Shown in pieces: positions 11,038 to 21,502 of a stretch of DNA of 64,000 nucleotides. Under the pieces are notes generated by a model. It did not search any database and had not been told where the DNA came from. It saw only the letters and a list, made by a program, of their open reading frames with translations. Position 1 is the first letter of the stretch. The number at the start of each line of letters is the position of its first letter. This stretch comes from Diplolepis rosae. Lineage: Eukaryota > Arthropoda > Insecta > Hymenoptera > Diplolepididae. The stretch spans positions 1,054,001-1,118,000 of the forward strand of contig JAPYXD010000715.1 in NCBI GenBank assembly GCA_030998225.1, given 5' to 3'. The position numbers and the translations under genes were made by a program.

Positions 11038-12418
11038 AAAAGGTCAGTCAAACGAGAACGAAATCGAGAAAAGCAAATTTGAACAAAAGATTATAAATGC
11101 AAATGAGAATAAAAATTTAAATGTTCCTAGTAGAAAATCCTCACGTAATAAAAAGAGTTCCATTAGATATCCTGAGAATGAATGTGATAATATTTACGTT
11201 AATTTTTGTAAAATAAGTACCCCAAATTCATATGAAGAAGCAATTAATAGTGAAGATTGTACAAATTGGGTAAAGGCTATGGATAATGAAATCGATTGTT
11301 TAGATAAAAATAATACTTGGATTCTTGTAAATGGAGATAAAAATAAACACGTATTAGATGTAAAATGGGCCTATACAATAAAATCAAAGGGTAAATATAA
11401 AGCTAGATCAGTAGCTAGAGGTTTTCAACAGAAAAACGTGATTGATGATATATACTCTCCCGTTGCAAGTAGTGAAACTTTAAAATTTTTAATGTCCTTT
11501 TGTTGTCAAAATGGTTTAATAATAGAACAGATGGACGTAGAGACTGCATTTCTGAATAGCAAAGTAAGCACGGAAGTATACATTCGTCAACCACAAGGGT
11601 ATGAGGATGGAACAGACCGAGTATGTAAACTAGTAAAATCTATGTATGGCTTAAGCGAAAGTCCGAGAGATTGGTTTGATTATTTTGATGAATTTGTAAC
11701 TAGGCTTGGTTTCATGAAAAACAATATTAATCTTTGTTTGTATGTACACGGAGAAGGAGAGAATACTTTGTATCTAGTAAATTACGTAGATGATGTTTTA
11801 CTTTGTTGCAAAAATAAAAACAAAATTGAGAAAGTTAAAAATTTACTGTCAGATCGTTTTAAAATGAAAGATTTAGGTGAAATTAAAGAATATTTAGGAA
11901 TAAAAATTGAGTATGATTATGAAAACAATAAAGTGGAATTGAGTCAAACAGCATATATTGAGACTTTAGTGGAAAAGTACAAATTGAAAAATAGCATCTT
12001 ATACAATACACCCATGGAAACAAAGTTGAAAATTGAAAAATCTAACTATTGCGAAAGAGATATTAAGTACAGAAATTTATTGGGTTCGTTATTATACATT
12101 AGTTATAATACTAGACCAGACATTAGTTATAGCGTTAATTATTTAAGTAAATTGCAAAATAGTTACAACAAAACTCATTTTAAGTACGCTCTTAGAATAT
12201 TAAGATACCTTTATGAAACAAAAGATTTGAAGTTATGTTATAGGAAGAATGATAATGTTGAAGTTGTTGACTGTTATGTTGACGCAGATTGGGGAGGCGA
12301 TGTAAACGATAGAAAGTCAACATCCGGTTACGTTATAAGATTGTATGACAACATAATAGCTTGGGAATCGCGAAAGCAAAAGTTCATTTATTCATTTATT
12401 GAATTTATATTTATTTAA
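11021..12418 (+). CDS. Copia reverse transcriptase-RNase H, open frame, integrase deleted
   Basis: A 465-codon uninterrupted frame. Residues 1-60 are a charged linker. The RT follows: NSYEEAINSEDCTNWVKAMD, VLDVKWAYTIKSKGKYKARS, QMDVETAFLNSKVSTEVYI (first catalytic Asp), MYGLSESPRDWFDYF, and the active site YVDDVLL at about 11783-11800. The tether ends PDISYSVNYLSK. RNase H begins at about 12260 (DCYVDADWGGDVNDRKSTSG) and stops soon after AWESRKQK. In relatives that point is followed by the TAEAEY block, so the last third of RNase H is lost. The listed ATG lies at the deletion junction and need not be a real start. An intact RT frame in a copy missing integrase suggests a fairly young, then truncated insertion. 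It could not move by itself. Confidence 0.85.
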   Translation: MFIWGIKGQSNENEIEKSKFEQKIINANENKNLNVPSRKSSRNKKSSIRYPENECDNIYVNFCKISTPNSYEEAINSEDCTNWVKAMDNEIDCLDKNNTWILVNGDKNKHVLDVKWAYTIKSKGKYKARSVARGFQQKNVIDDIYSPVASSETLKFLMSFCCQNGLIIEQMDVETAFLNSKVSTEVYIRQPQGYEDGTDRVCKLVKSMYGLSESPRDWFDYFDEFVTRLGFMKNNINLCLYVHGEGENTLYLVNYVDDVLLCCKNKNKIEKVKNLLSDRFKMKDLGEIKEYLGIKIEYDYENNKVELSQTAYIETLVEKYKLKNSILYNTPMETKLKIEKSNYCERDIKYRNLLGSLLYISYNTRPDISYSVNYLSKLQNSYNKTHFKYALRILRYLYETKDLKLCYRKNDNVEVVDCYVDADWGGDVNDRKSTSGYVIRLYDNIIAWESRKQKFIYSFIEFIFI

Positions 12419-12535
12419 TTGTTTATTTGTTATAACGATCCCCTTACAAGCACTTAAACAAATGAACCTATAATAAATAATGCAAAAAGATATAAAAGAA
12501 ATAGGAGCGCGGGACGCCGCCCATCTAGCGACCAA

Positions 12536-12770
12536 GCATCAAGCTGCTTGACCTGGGTGATCGGTCGAGTGGCAGCAACCACAGGTTAGTGTGGCGCTCG
12601 CTGAGAGTACGTACGAAAATTTTGGTGAACACTGGATCGTCGTGTTCGTGCCAGATTCACTTCCGGTTTCGAAGTTAATCATTAATTGTGAGCCGAAGGC
12701 TTGATGAAACCTCGCAATTCTTTCGTGCGAGTCTCGTGGGAACCTGCTTGTTCTCAAGGTAAGCCTAACA
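12536..12770 (+). repeat. Dispersed repeat, copy 1 (pair with 63728)
   Basis: The first 115 bases or so (AAGCTGCTTGACCTGGGTGA, GAGTGGCAG..., CGAACGAAAAT-like, ACTGGAT) match 63728-63850 with scattered differences. Both copies run into a GGTAAG/GGTAAT that could be a splice donor. They may be a non-coding 5' exon of an element or a SINE. No pol III box pair is convincing. Confidence 0.5.
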
Positions 12771-13535
12771 TTAGTCCGAAAATATTTAATCATTCAAGGT
12801 TTCAATTTTATTATTACTTATTTTTTGATTTTGTTATCCAAAAAAATTTTTTACTATTATTTCTTCATCACTTCTGAATAAATTAACATAACTTCCGAGT
12901 ATAAATTTAATGATAAATTGCCTCAATCACGATGATTGAGAAAACAAAATTCTAAATTCCGTTTTTACAAAATTATGGGCCACCAAATTAACTGTTAAAA
13001 TATAAGTTTACTTGTACCAAGTTTGTTTATTTGACTGATTCCGGGATATGCAGATTCAATTTGGAAATAGAGGATCTTCCAATTACTCTTGCAATACATG
13101 TAGCTATTTCGGCTATAATTACGTTGAGTTGATTTAAGGTAGTACGAGCACGGTAGCATCTTCGAAAAAAAGACTTGATTTTTATTGTATGTGAAGTTCA
13201 AATACGACTTAACAAATATATTGAAATTATAATATTGGTTTGATGTTCCATTATTATTTGAAATTGTTTAGTTGCCATGAAACATAGCCAATTTTTTATT
13301 TATTTCTTAAATATAATAATTGATTTTAATTGTTTTTGCTAAAGAATTATGCTGTAATTTTAATGCGCTGTCGATTTTGGTCGCGATGTATGAAGCTACT
13401 CTATGTTCTTGGCCTTGAATGATATGATTTCAGTGATGCAAGGCGGGTCAGGTCAGGCATATTTAAAACTCGCCTGAGTGCGCTTTTACAGTTGTTTGAA
13501 TTATAAGTTATTTAAGGGCAATAACAAACTTTAAT
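12771..13535. other. AT-rich intergenic DNA
   Basis: No coding frame, terminal repeat or RNA structure supported. Confidence 0.5.
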
Positions 13536-13539
13536 TTTA

Positions 13540-14530
13540 GTGATATAAGATTGGACAAGCTAGATTCAATAAAATTCTTGGACAATTCTTGTAATTACAG
13601 CAATTGTTTATTGCTAATACATAACAAAATTGTTTATTGTTACAGAATTTAAGTGATGTAAGATTGGACAAGCTAGACTCGAGCACAATTTATTGGACAA
13701 TCTTTGCATTCAAAAATTTTCTGTTAGTTAATTAAGTTGAATATTGGTGTTTATAAACAATACAATATGAGCACTTCAAATGATCGCAATCACTGGTGAC
13801 CGTTCAGCGTATCTAAAGAGGACTTATACTCTTGAGGACTGTTTTTTGTTTGTATTAAACTCAATCTGAAACTTAGTTAACAATTTGTGAATGGAGATAA
13901 AATTTTAATATAATCTTAATTGAGTCAATTTGATTTTATCGAAATTTTTTACTTGAAAATGTTTACTGTTTGGCTTATTTTTTATTTGATTCTAATTTGT
14001 TTTACGAACTTTGATGTAAATTTTAAAATGATTTCAATTTATTTGTTTCGTTTTCTTTCTATGTGTTTTTATTTATTTTATTAGATATCATTAATTTCAG
14101 TTATGCAAGATTAGACAAACAAAATATTGACTAATCGTAGCAATTAGAGAAATTATTTAGTTGGGCATAAATTATTGACAATTATTAGTTTGAGAAATGC
14201 AAAATTAGACAAGCATAACTCAAGCACATATTCCTGAATAATTTTTTGCATTTGCAAAAACTACAATATGCCGATAATTTAATAATCTAATACAATTGAG
14301 AATTTAAGTAATGCAAGATTGAACAAACCAGACTCAACCACAACACTTTGGACAATCTTATGCAACCACAAATATTCTATCAATTGTTTAAGTTAAAATG
14401 AAAGTTATAAAGAATACTTGACACACACTGCGAACTTTGCCTTGCCCACATGATCGTGATCAACGGTGACCATTCAACGAATCTAAGAAGGACTTATACT
14501 CCCGAGTGCAGTCTTCGTTCTGTTTAAAAC
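13540..14530 (+). repeat. Irregular tandem repeat with a 660-bp super-unit
   Basis: A short motif (TAATGCAAGATTGGACAAGC with variants, often followed by CTTGGACAATCTT) recurs near 13540, 13655, 14100, 14190 and 14305. A longer stretch at 13640-13870 is repeated at about 14300-14530, including GGTGACC, then TTCA(A/G)CGAATCTAA-like and AGGACTTATACTC. The region has been tandemly duplicated with a period near 660 bases and smaller internal units near 100 bases. Confidence 0.6.
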
Positions 14531-14984
14531 TTAGATAATAACTTATTTTATTTAAATAATTATTCCAAAATGTTTTGATTTTGAAAAACGGGAATAAGTT
14601 TCAATTAATTCCAACTATTTAGAAAATTTCCGAAATGTGAAACGTAATAGTTATGTAACAATCTAAATTTTCCGAATTGATTGTACATATAATTTTGTCG
14701 CTTCAAATTGTAAATTTGGAATTTATAATTAATTGTGACAACAATAGTGACGATTTCACCGCTGCCACCAAATCAGCTGTTACGTCGCGAGCTAAGGCGA
14801 GGATAGGTTGGAAAATTTAGGAAAAGGGAGGAAAGTTTGCGGATTAAATCAGAGTGGTAAGTTCTGATCATTTATATTTTGTGGGATCGTGGTCACTAGA
14901 AAACCTATGCGGCTCGAGTTGTTCACAGTAATAACAAATACCCGTGTAGAAATTCCCCTATCTTACTTATTTCAAGTTGGGTTC

Positions 14985-15175
14985 TAGTGGGGCCCGGACT
15001 AGAATTTCCTCTTCTAGAAAAAACTGGTGGGGGCCCTGTTAGCACCCGATTAGTATTTCTAGTCCAGAAAAAACTGATAGGGGCCCTGTCAGGTTCCAGT
15101 GAGGAATTCCTTGTTTCGCTCAAGTATGGAAAATCTATTTGTATCTAGCGGGGCCCTGACTAGAGAATCCCTACT
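14985..15175. repeat. GGGGCCC-motif repeat cluster, part 1
   Basis: At least four occurrences of a GGGGCCC(T/G)G(A/T)(C/T)(T/A)AG-like core alternate with ATTTCTAG/AGAATTCC blocks (about 14992, 15031, 15074, 15149). GC content here is well above the surroundings. The same motif returns at 16395-16535, so this is a dispersed short-unit repeat. It is not coding. Confidence 0.6.
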
Positions 15176-15724
15176 TGTAATATTTGTGGTTAAGGTTAGG
15201 CCCATTAGATACAACATAACCTTTATTCTTTATTCCCATTAAAATTTGATCTTATCTGAGAAAAATGGAGATTTTCTGAACACGGTCTTGAATATGATCA
15301 ATACTTAAGAGGAATCAAGAACGTCTAAGAAAACTTTTTGATAATTTTGACTCGAATTCGCATGAAATTATAATAATCATATGCGAGCACGTATGTGTAT
15401 GTGTGTGTATCTTATTGTGTCGAGGTAATAACGATAATTTAATTTTCTTGATTCAACAGTTTCATCATATTTTTGGAATTGAAAAAACTCAAATTTTTTA
15501 GATTCTGAACATACGTTGATTTTACTCTTGAAAACAAAAATTAAAGGAATCATAACCTGTAATAAGTTTCACTAATATACAATAATAAAAGTTAATAATT
15601 CTAAAATGTATATAAATCTTTTTATTATGTAATATGCTAAAATCTAAAAATTTGCGATTACACGGGGCCTATACACTTCTTACACGGCCCTGCAGTAGTT
15701 GAAGGTTATAAGCGCTATTTTCTT

Positions 15725-15830
15725 TCTCGTATACCAAGCGTGCGCAGCCGAGAGGCTTAGTCGTTAGGTTAGTAATGCGTTAATTATAAGTAGAGAGAGT
15801 TCGAACCCGCAGCGTTAAGAATAATTTTTA
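15725..15830 (+). repeat. tRNA-derived SINE-like sequence
   Basis: A stretch with GCGCAGCCGAGAGGCTTAGT, CGTTAGGTTAGTAATGCG and, about 35 bases on, AGTTCGAACCC resembles pol III boxes A and B of a tRNA. No acceptor stem closes, so it is a tRNA-like repeat rather than a tRNA gene. Confidence 0.4.
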
Positions 15831-16374
15831 ATACCACCTAAACGAGCGTTTGTGTAGTGTAGAGAGGGGGGTGTGTGTTTGTAGGTGTGTATATAAAAAT
15901 AGTAAGTTAGAGTCTACTTGAAAGTATATACAGTTTTGAAATGTACTAAGAATATTCATCGATTCTACTACTGCTCTTATTTGATTTACCTATGTATCTG
16001 GAGTTCACTTAACTTCAAAAATGACACTTTTGGGGCCTTTACAAACTACGGAAAGTAAGTTAAAAAGTAGTCAAACCTACTGAGATTTTTTTTCGGTGTA
16101 CATGTAACGAAAAAATACTGTCAATTTACTCAGAAAAAATTTCCTATCTTAAAAACAGATTTTTTACTGTAAAAACAGTAAACTTAACCTTCCAAGCGAA
16201 TATCCCTCCGTTGCCGTTAAAAACGGTAAATATTAGAGTCGTAACTCGCATTTCCCCTGTACTTTTTCTATCAGTTCTGGAAAATCCTTTTTATTTATTA
16301 TTTTCTCAGTGAGATACCTGAACAAAATTGGTCACGTGACTCTGCTGATTTTAGCCCTTAAATTCAATGCGGAG

Positions 16375-16540
16375 GTCCAATAGGGCCCTAATGGTGTCCT
16401 TTTTTGTGGGTGGGGTAGTGTGAGGGCTGACCTCACTAAACCCCTACTAGAAAGTCTAGTAGGGCCCACGTCGACAAAAGCGTTACGTTACCGACGGGGC
16501 CCTGACTAGTTTTCCACGCTAGATCCCGACTAGAGATAGA
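16375..16540. repeat. GGGGCCC-motif repeat cluster, part 2
   Basis: Further copies of the motif of 14985-15175: AATAGGGCCCTAATGG, GTCTAGTAGGGCCCACG and GACGGGGCCCTGACTAG. Intervening sequence is unrelated AT-rich DNA. Confidence 0.5.
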
Positions 16541-16544
16541 GCAT

Positions 16545-16790
16545 AAGTTTTGAGAAGCCTATGCATACAGCTAACGCATTAAATTGTTTGCGTCTACAAG
16601 TTAATGACACAGGTTTTGAGATGCCTATATATATAACTTACGCGGTTGTTTATGTACGTTTTACGCTAATATACTAGGTTTTGAGACGTCTAGGTATATA
16701 ACTCACGCACTCCAAACGAACGTTGTAATTAATATAATAAGTTTTGAGATGCTTATATATATATAACTTACGCTTTTTTCCTGCTTGAGA
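16545..16790 (+). repeat. Tandem repeat, about 65-bp unit, four copies
   Basis: The core GTTTTGAGATGCCTATATAT followed by ATAACTTACGC starts near 16544, 16612, 16677 and 16740, with the intervening 25-30 bases more variable. It lies directly left of the 17.1-21.5 kb foldback element. Confidence 0.7.
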
Positions 16791-18944
16791 AGGCAAGAGG
16801 AAGAGTTTTGTCGTATAGTTCTCCTTCCTGGTAGCTGGATAACGGCACAATCCTGGCTGGAGTTAAGTAGTGCTAGTCAAGTAGTACTGCAATTTAGTGG
16901 ATCGGCACGTACAATGCTAAATTGTTGATCGGCACGCGTCTGGCGGCAATATCGATGACCATGTTTACTGAGAGTCACGTAAACTCGTGAACTCGCGGCT
17001 AGTTCTCACGCAGGTCATACTATCGAGATCAAAATCCATTGACGCTCGATGCGGTACATCTTTCTCTCGTCTTTTCAGCAATGTTACTTAATATATATGA
17101 TGCTTTCCATCTCAATTCAACCGGTCCATTCGGGACACGAATTTATTTTTTAACGAAACTCAAATATGGTACTCTTTGATCGAAATAATGAGACACGTAT
17201 TTTTTTTGGGCCGAAAAAAAAAATTTGTGAGTTTTATCGGCAATTTCGTTTTTGGGGTCAAAATCTATTTTTTTAATTATTCGCGAGAACTTTTTTTTCA
17301 ATTGTCTATAACTTCGTCAAAAATTGACCGATTTGAACAATTTTCACTTTTAAATGTTTGTAATAATTCGGACTACCGAATAAATTTATAAACAATTGCT
17401 TGTTGATTGTCATTAATTTTTTATTCAGCTATAAACAAAAATTGCAATTTTTGTAAAAAATTTAATATCTCTAGAAGTGTATTTTTTTCCCTCTCAAAGT
17501 TTTTTCCCGTCAAAAAGGCACCTTGAGTTTCAATTATACTGAATCTCTAGTAGCTAGAATTTTTTGTTTCCAAGTTATGATTTTTCATAGCAACTCTTTT
17601 GAGAATCTGATTGGCTGTAACGTTGGAGCGGGTTGAAACAGTGACTTTCAACCCTAGGGTTAAAAATCGTACCGAAAATCGGATTTTCAAAGGAGGCGCT
17701 ATGAAAAAATCATTTTCTTTGTAAAAACATGGACTGCACAATGAATATCAACTTTATATGTGCGTCCTCACATTATCACAAACTCTAATATAAATAATGG
17801 AAAAAGTAAATATCTCCTTTTCTGCAAGTTTTTTTTTATGCATTGAAAATAAGAATGATCAAATTTTACATAATTTAAAAGTCAACTTATATTCAATTTT
17901 GTATTTATTACACTTATCAGATGAAATAGATTTTAATGTTATACATTATACTCTACTGGTGGCTTTCTCTCGAATTATTGAAAAAGTAGTGTTCAACAAA
18001 TCATTTACATTGATTCAACTATTTCGAATACAGAGAATGGAATTGCAATGAGAGATATAATTTTCTTTACTAAATAATAAATTACCTGCTCGATAGTTGT
18101 TGTTTCAGCCCTAAAAATTGATAAATGAATATTTCTGAAATGAACAAACACAGCAACATTAATGTATTGTGAATTTCGGAAGAAATATATAAGAATGATG
18201 TCGTACAATAATACGCGTAGATACATATGTATATCTAAACCTGAGTCAGTGAACGGCCACTGATTCGCACTGACTATTTAATGATGGCAGCAGCTATAAG
18301 TCTTTCACTGAGAATCAGTGAAATTCGACTGATGAATCAGTGAAATAGTTTGAACTGTACTAAGAAAAATATATCGTAGTTTCTTCTTTTTTTTAGGCGA
18401 AATTCTCCTATAATTTATGGCATTTTAACCCCAGAAAATCCATATAGAACATTTTCCTATTTTTTATCGGACTTTACTTACCATCGAAAATTGTGCTATA
18501 AAATAGGGGGCTTTTTCCGAAAAAACATCATATAATTTCCTACTCAAATGTCTAATTAATATTTTTTCAAAGCAGTAAAATATCACTGCTTTGATTCCGG
18601 AAATTTTACTGTTTTTTATCGGACTTTTTCCCGTGATTGGAACACTAAAAAGTTCATATAAATTGGTCAGAATTTTTCCTTTTTTTATCGAACTTTATCG
18701 ACGCAAAAAAAGCAAAAATTTATTTTCCCTTTTATCGATCCTTTTCTCCTCCTTCCCTCTTCTCTTTACAACGTGTCTACCTTCATTTTTCTACTTATCA
18801 TTGACAACCTGTGTGAAAGGAGAAATTATTCAGATTTTTATTATCATGCACAATTATGAAACAATGGTAGTAATTATATTAGGAAATTTGAGCATTTATG
18901 TGGTAAAGCTGAAGAAATCTGAAAATAATTCTACTCCAAGCTGG

Positions 18945-19045
18945 GTTCGAACTCGCGCACTCGTGGTCCGTAGGCTAGAACGTAGACCGCTGACCTGTGA
19001 AACCGTTCCAATGGCATTTCGAGTATTAGTTACACGACCCACAGC
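18945..19045 (-). repeat. tRNA-like SINE fragment
   Basis: On the minus strand, GGTCAGCGGTCTACG is followed about 35 bases later by GAGTTCGAACCC, a D-arm-like and a T-arm-like (box B) element. No full cloverleaf can be closed, so I do not call a tRNA. Confidence 0.4.
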
Positions 19046-19189
19046 CTGAGATGCCCCATTTTCTTACGAGTTTTACTTCGAAAAACCCTACTGTTATTGG
19101 TGAAATCGTTTCCCAACCGTAAAAAAACAAATTTGTTTTTCTAAATGTAGATTCTACATAGGGATATACAGATGGACCTGAGTAATTAA

Positions 19190-19790
19190 AAACTTTATAA
19201 AGCCACTTTTTAAAAATAAAAATGTTATAAAATTAGTGACTTTTTATGAAGTCAACTTTATGAACATTTTTATAAAAATTGTCTTTATGAAATGCGTTTT
19301 TTTAAATAAAAATACAAAACTTTATATAATCACAGACTTTTATAAAGTTTTGTCTTTTTATAAAGGTACGATTCTTTCAAAAACTCTTAACTTTGTAAAA
19401 TTTTCATATAGTTTTTTTATAAAGTGAACATTATTAAAAAATGTATACATTATGAGTATTAATAATGGAATTTTATGAAAACTGAATAAATGTACCAATT
19501 TTGTATATAGTAAACCTTATGAAAGTTTTATAAAGTTATCTATTTTTATATAAAGAACTTTTTTTTATTGAAAGACTAAACTTTATAAAATTTTTGTATA
19601 GTTGACCTTATGAAAAGTCAGTATTTTTATGAGGATTCGTCTTTTTATAAAAAATCGCATTTCATAAAAAGACCGGACTCTATAAAAAAAATTAAAGTTG
19701 ACTTCATAAAAAGTCATTAATTTGATGAAGTTTTGTGTTTTCATATAAAGTAGCGTTTTATGAAAACAAAGCAAAAATTTATAAATATTT
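19190..19790. repeat. TTTATAAAG-rich imperfect palindrome
   Basis: The motif TTTTATAAAG/TTTATGAAG recurs about every 15-30 bases. The left half (19230-19430) is roughly complementary to the right half (19580-19780), so both strands yield similar 60-codon frames (MTFYEVNF on each). This mirror effect shows the frames are repeat artefacts. Confidence 0.6.
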
Positions 19791-20559
19791 TTTCAAGTTC
19801 ACTTTTTCAAATAGGTACACGTACACATGTACGCCAAGTCACTTAGTACGCCTAAAATACATTACTACATTCGAGCATGACGCGCGTCTGTATACACACG
19901 CACACAAGTACACTGTTTACGTGAGCACGCCGCACACTAATGCACGGAGTCGTGTATAGTTGATGCCATCAGTCCGAAAAAAACCAGTAAAATCTGCCTG
20001 GAACTTGAGGTTTTTATTCCGATCATTTATCGGAAATCTGACGGACCATAGAAAGTCCCATAATTTATCGAACTTTTTTAGATTCAGTTACTGTACATAT
20101 TTTCTGTAAGTAAGGTATTATTTCCGTCAAAATTTGAATAACAACTTTCCTATAAATAAAAGTAAATACTTTCATTTTTTATCCTCTTATTTCACTTTTG
20201 CAATAGTATATACTTCTTTTCAACTAGCAAATTTTCCTATTGTCTACCCCCTGAGGTAGAATTCCTATAAGAAACAGGAAAAAATCAGATATATTTTTCT
20301 CAGTGTGACTTGTTGAATCAGTGAAAGCTTCAGGTGGGAGTAATAAAACCAGCAATATATTTTAACGATCGATGAACTCGTTTATTTTAGGCTAAACAAC
20401 ACTAAAACGAAATTACTCAATTATTATTATTTTTAAGGAACGATAAATCAGTAAAGTGTAGATGAAAGTTTTGAATTCGCGAATTCAAAAGTTATGTTCG
20501 CGTAACGTATTGACTGATTCCTCAGTGATATCAATAAACAATTGATTTTATTGATAAAA

Positions 20560-21030
20560 TATTAATTACAACAAATATTACCTTTTATTATTATCAACTA
20601 TTATTATTAATATTTTTAATAATAACAATTAACGAAATGCAACAAATGTTATATAACAACAATATTACTTCAACCTTTGTATTTAAAATTATTATTAATC
20701 ACTGTTATTATTAATATTTTATATTGTTATTAAGAATAATTGTCAAAATGCTACAAATATTAAATAATAACAATGTTACTTCAATTTCTGTGTTTGCAAT
20801 AATTATCAATCACTATTATTATAATAATTTCATATTGTTATTAAAAGTTGCAACAAATATTATATAACAATAATGTTACTTCAAATTTTATAAATATAAT
20901 GTTTATAATAATTGTCATTATTGTTAATATTCTTATTTGATGTTAATCAACGATCAGAAATTAATTATAAAATACGTTCCTTTTAATAACTATTCGAATC
21001 ACTATTATTATTATGTTATTTTATAAACAA
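20560..21030. repeat. AT-rich tandem array, about 110-125-bp unit
   Basis: The block CAACAAAT(A/G)TTATATAACAA followed by TATTACTTCAA recurs near 20640, 20752 and 20850, with a partial copy at 20570. It is separated by TTATTATTAAT-rich spacers and has about 3.5 units. Confidence 0.6.
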
Positions 21031-21462
21031 AAACAATGTTTTTTTTATAAAAATATATATATTATAATTTAAAACTTAGGACGTCACAAGAAATTGAATT
21101 TAAAAAAAAAAATTTCAATTTTTGTTTATTGCTAAATAAAGAATTAATGACAATTAACAAGCAATTTTTTATAACTGCATTCGGTAGTCCAAATTATTAC
21201 AAACATTTAAAAGTGAACATTGTTAAAATCGGTCAATTTTTGACGAAGTTATAGACAATTGGAAAAAAAGTTCTCGAGAATAATTGAAAAAATAGATTTT
21301 GACCCCAAAAACGAAATTGCCGATAAATCTCAGAAATTTTTTTTTTTCAGCCTAAAAAAATACGTGTCTCATTATTTCGATCAAACAGCAACATATTTAA
21401 GTTTCGTTAAAAAATAAATTTGTGTCCCGAATCGACCGGTTGAATTGAGATGAAAAGCATCA

Positions 21463-21502
21463 TATATATATATATATATATGTATATATATGTATATATA
21501 TA
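21463..21502. repeat. (TA)n microsatellite
   Basis: TATATA run broken by TGTATATA units, at the right edge of the foldback element. Such runs are common TA target sites. Confidence 0.85.

Larger units (their letters stand above)
17090..21470. mobile_element. 4.4-kb foldback element with 373-bp inverted ends, no gene
   Basis: The first 373 bases (17090-17462) recur inverted at 21098-21470 with roughly nine in ten positions shared. Shared landmarks include GATGCTTT(C/T)CATCTCAATT, CAATTTCGTTTTTGGGGTCA and ACTTCGTCAAAAATTGACCG. The outer ends lie in TA-rich DNA, so a TA duplication cannot be demonstrated. Inside there are only short frames, a tRNA-like repeat (minus strand), a TTTATAAA-rich palindrome and a tandem array. 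It looks like a non-autonomous TIR transposon, or alternatively two facing copies of a 370-bp MITE. The common outer boundary does not separate the two readings. Confidence 0.6.

Noticed and set aside
18945..19045. tRNA gene
   Set aside because: Box-like elements are present but acceptor and anticodon stems do not pair, so it is at best a SINE-like relic. The same holds for 15725-15830.
19236..19774. Two similar 60-codon frames on opposite strands
   Set aside because: Both are reads of an AT-rich palindrome built from TTTATAAAG units, so the resemblance is structural.
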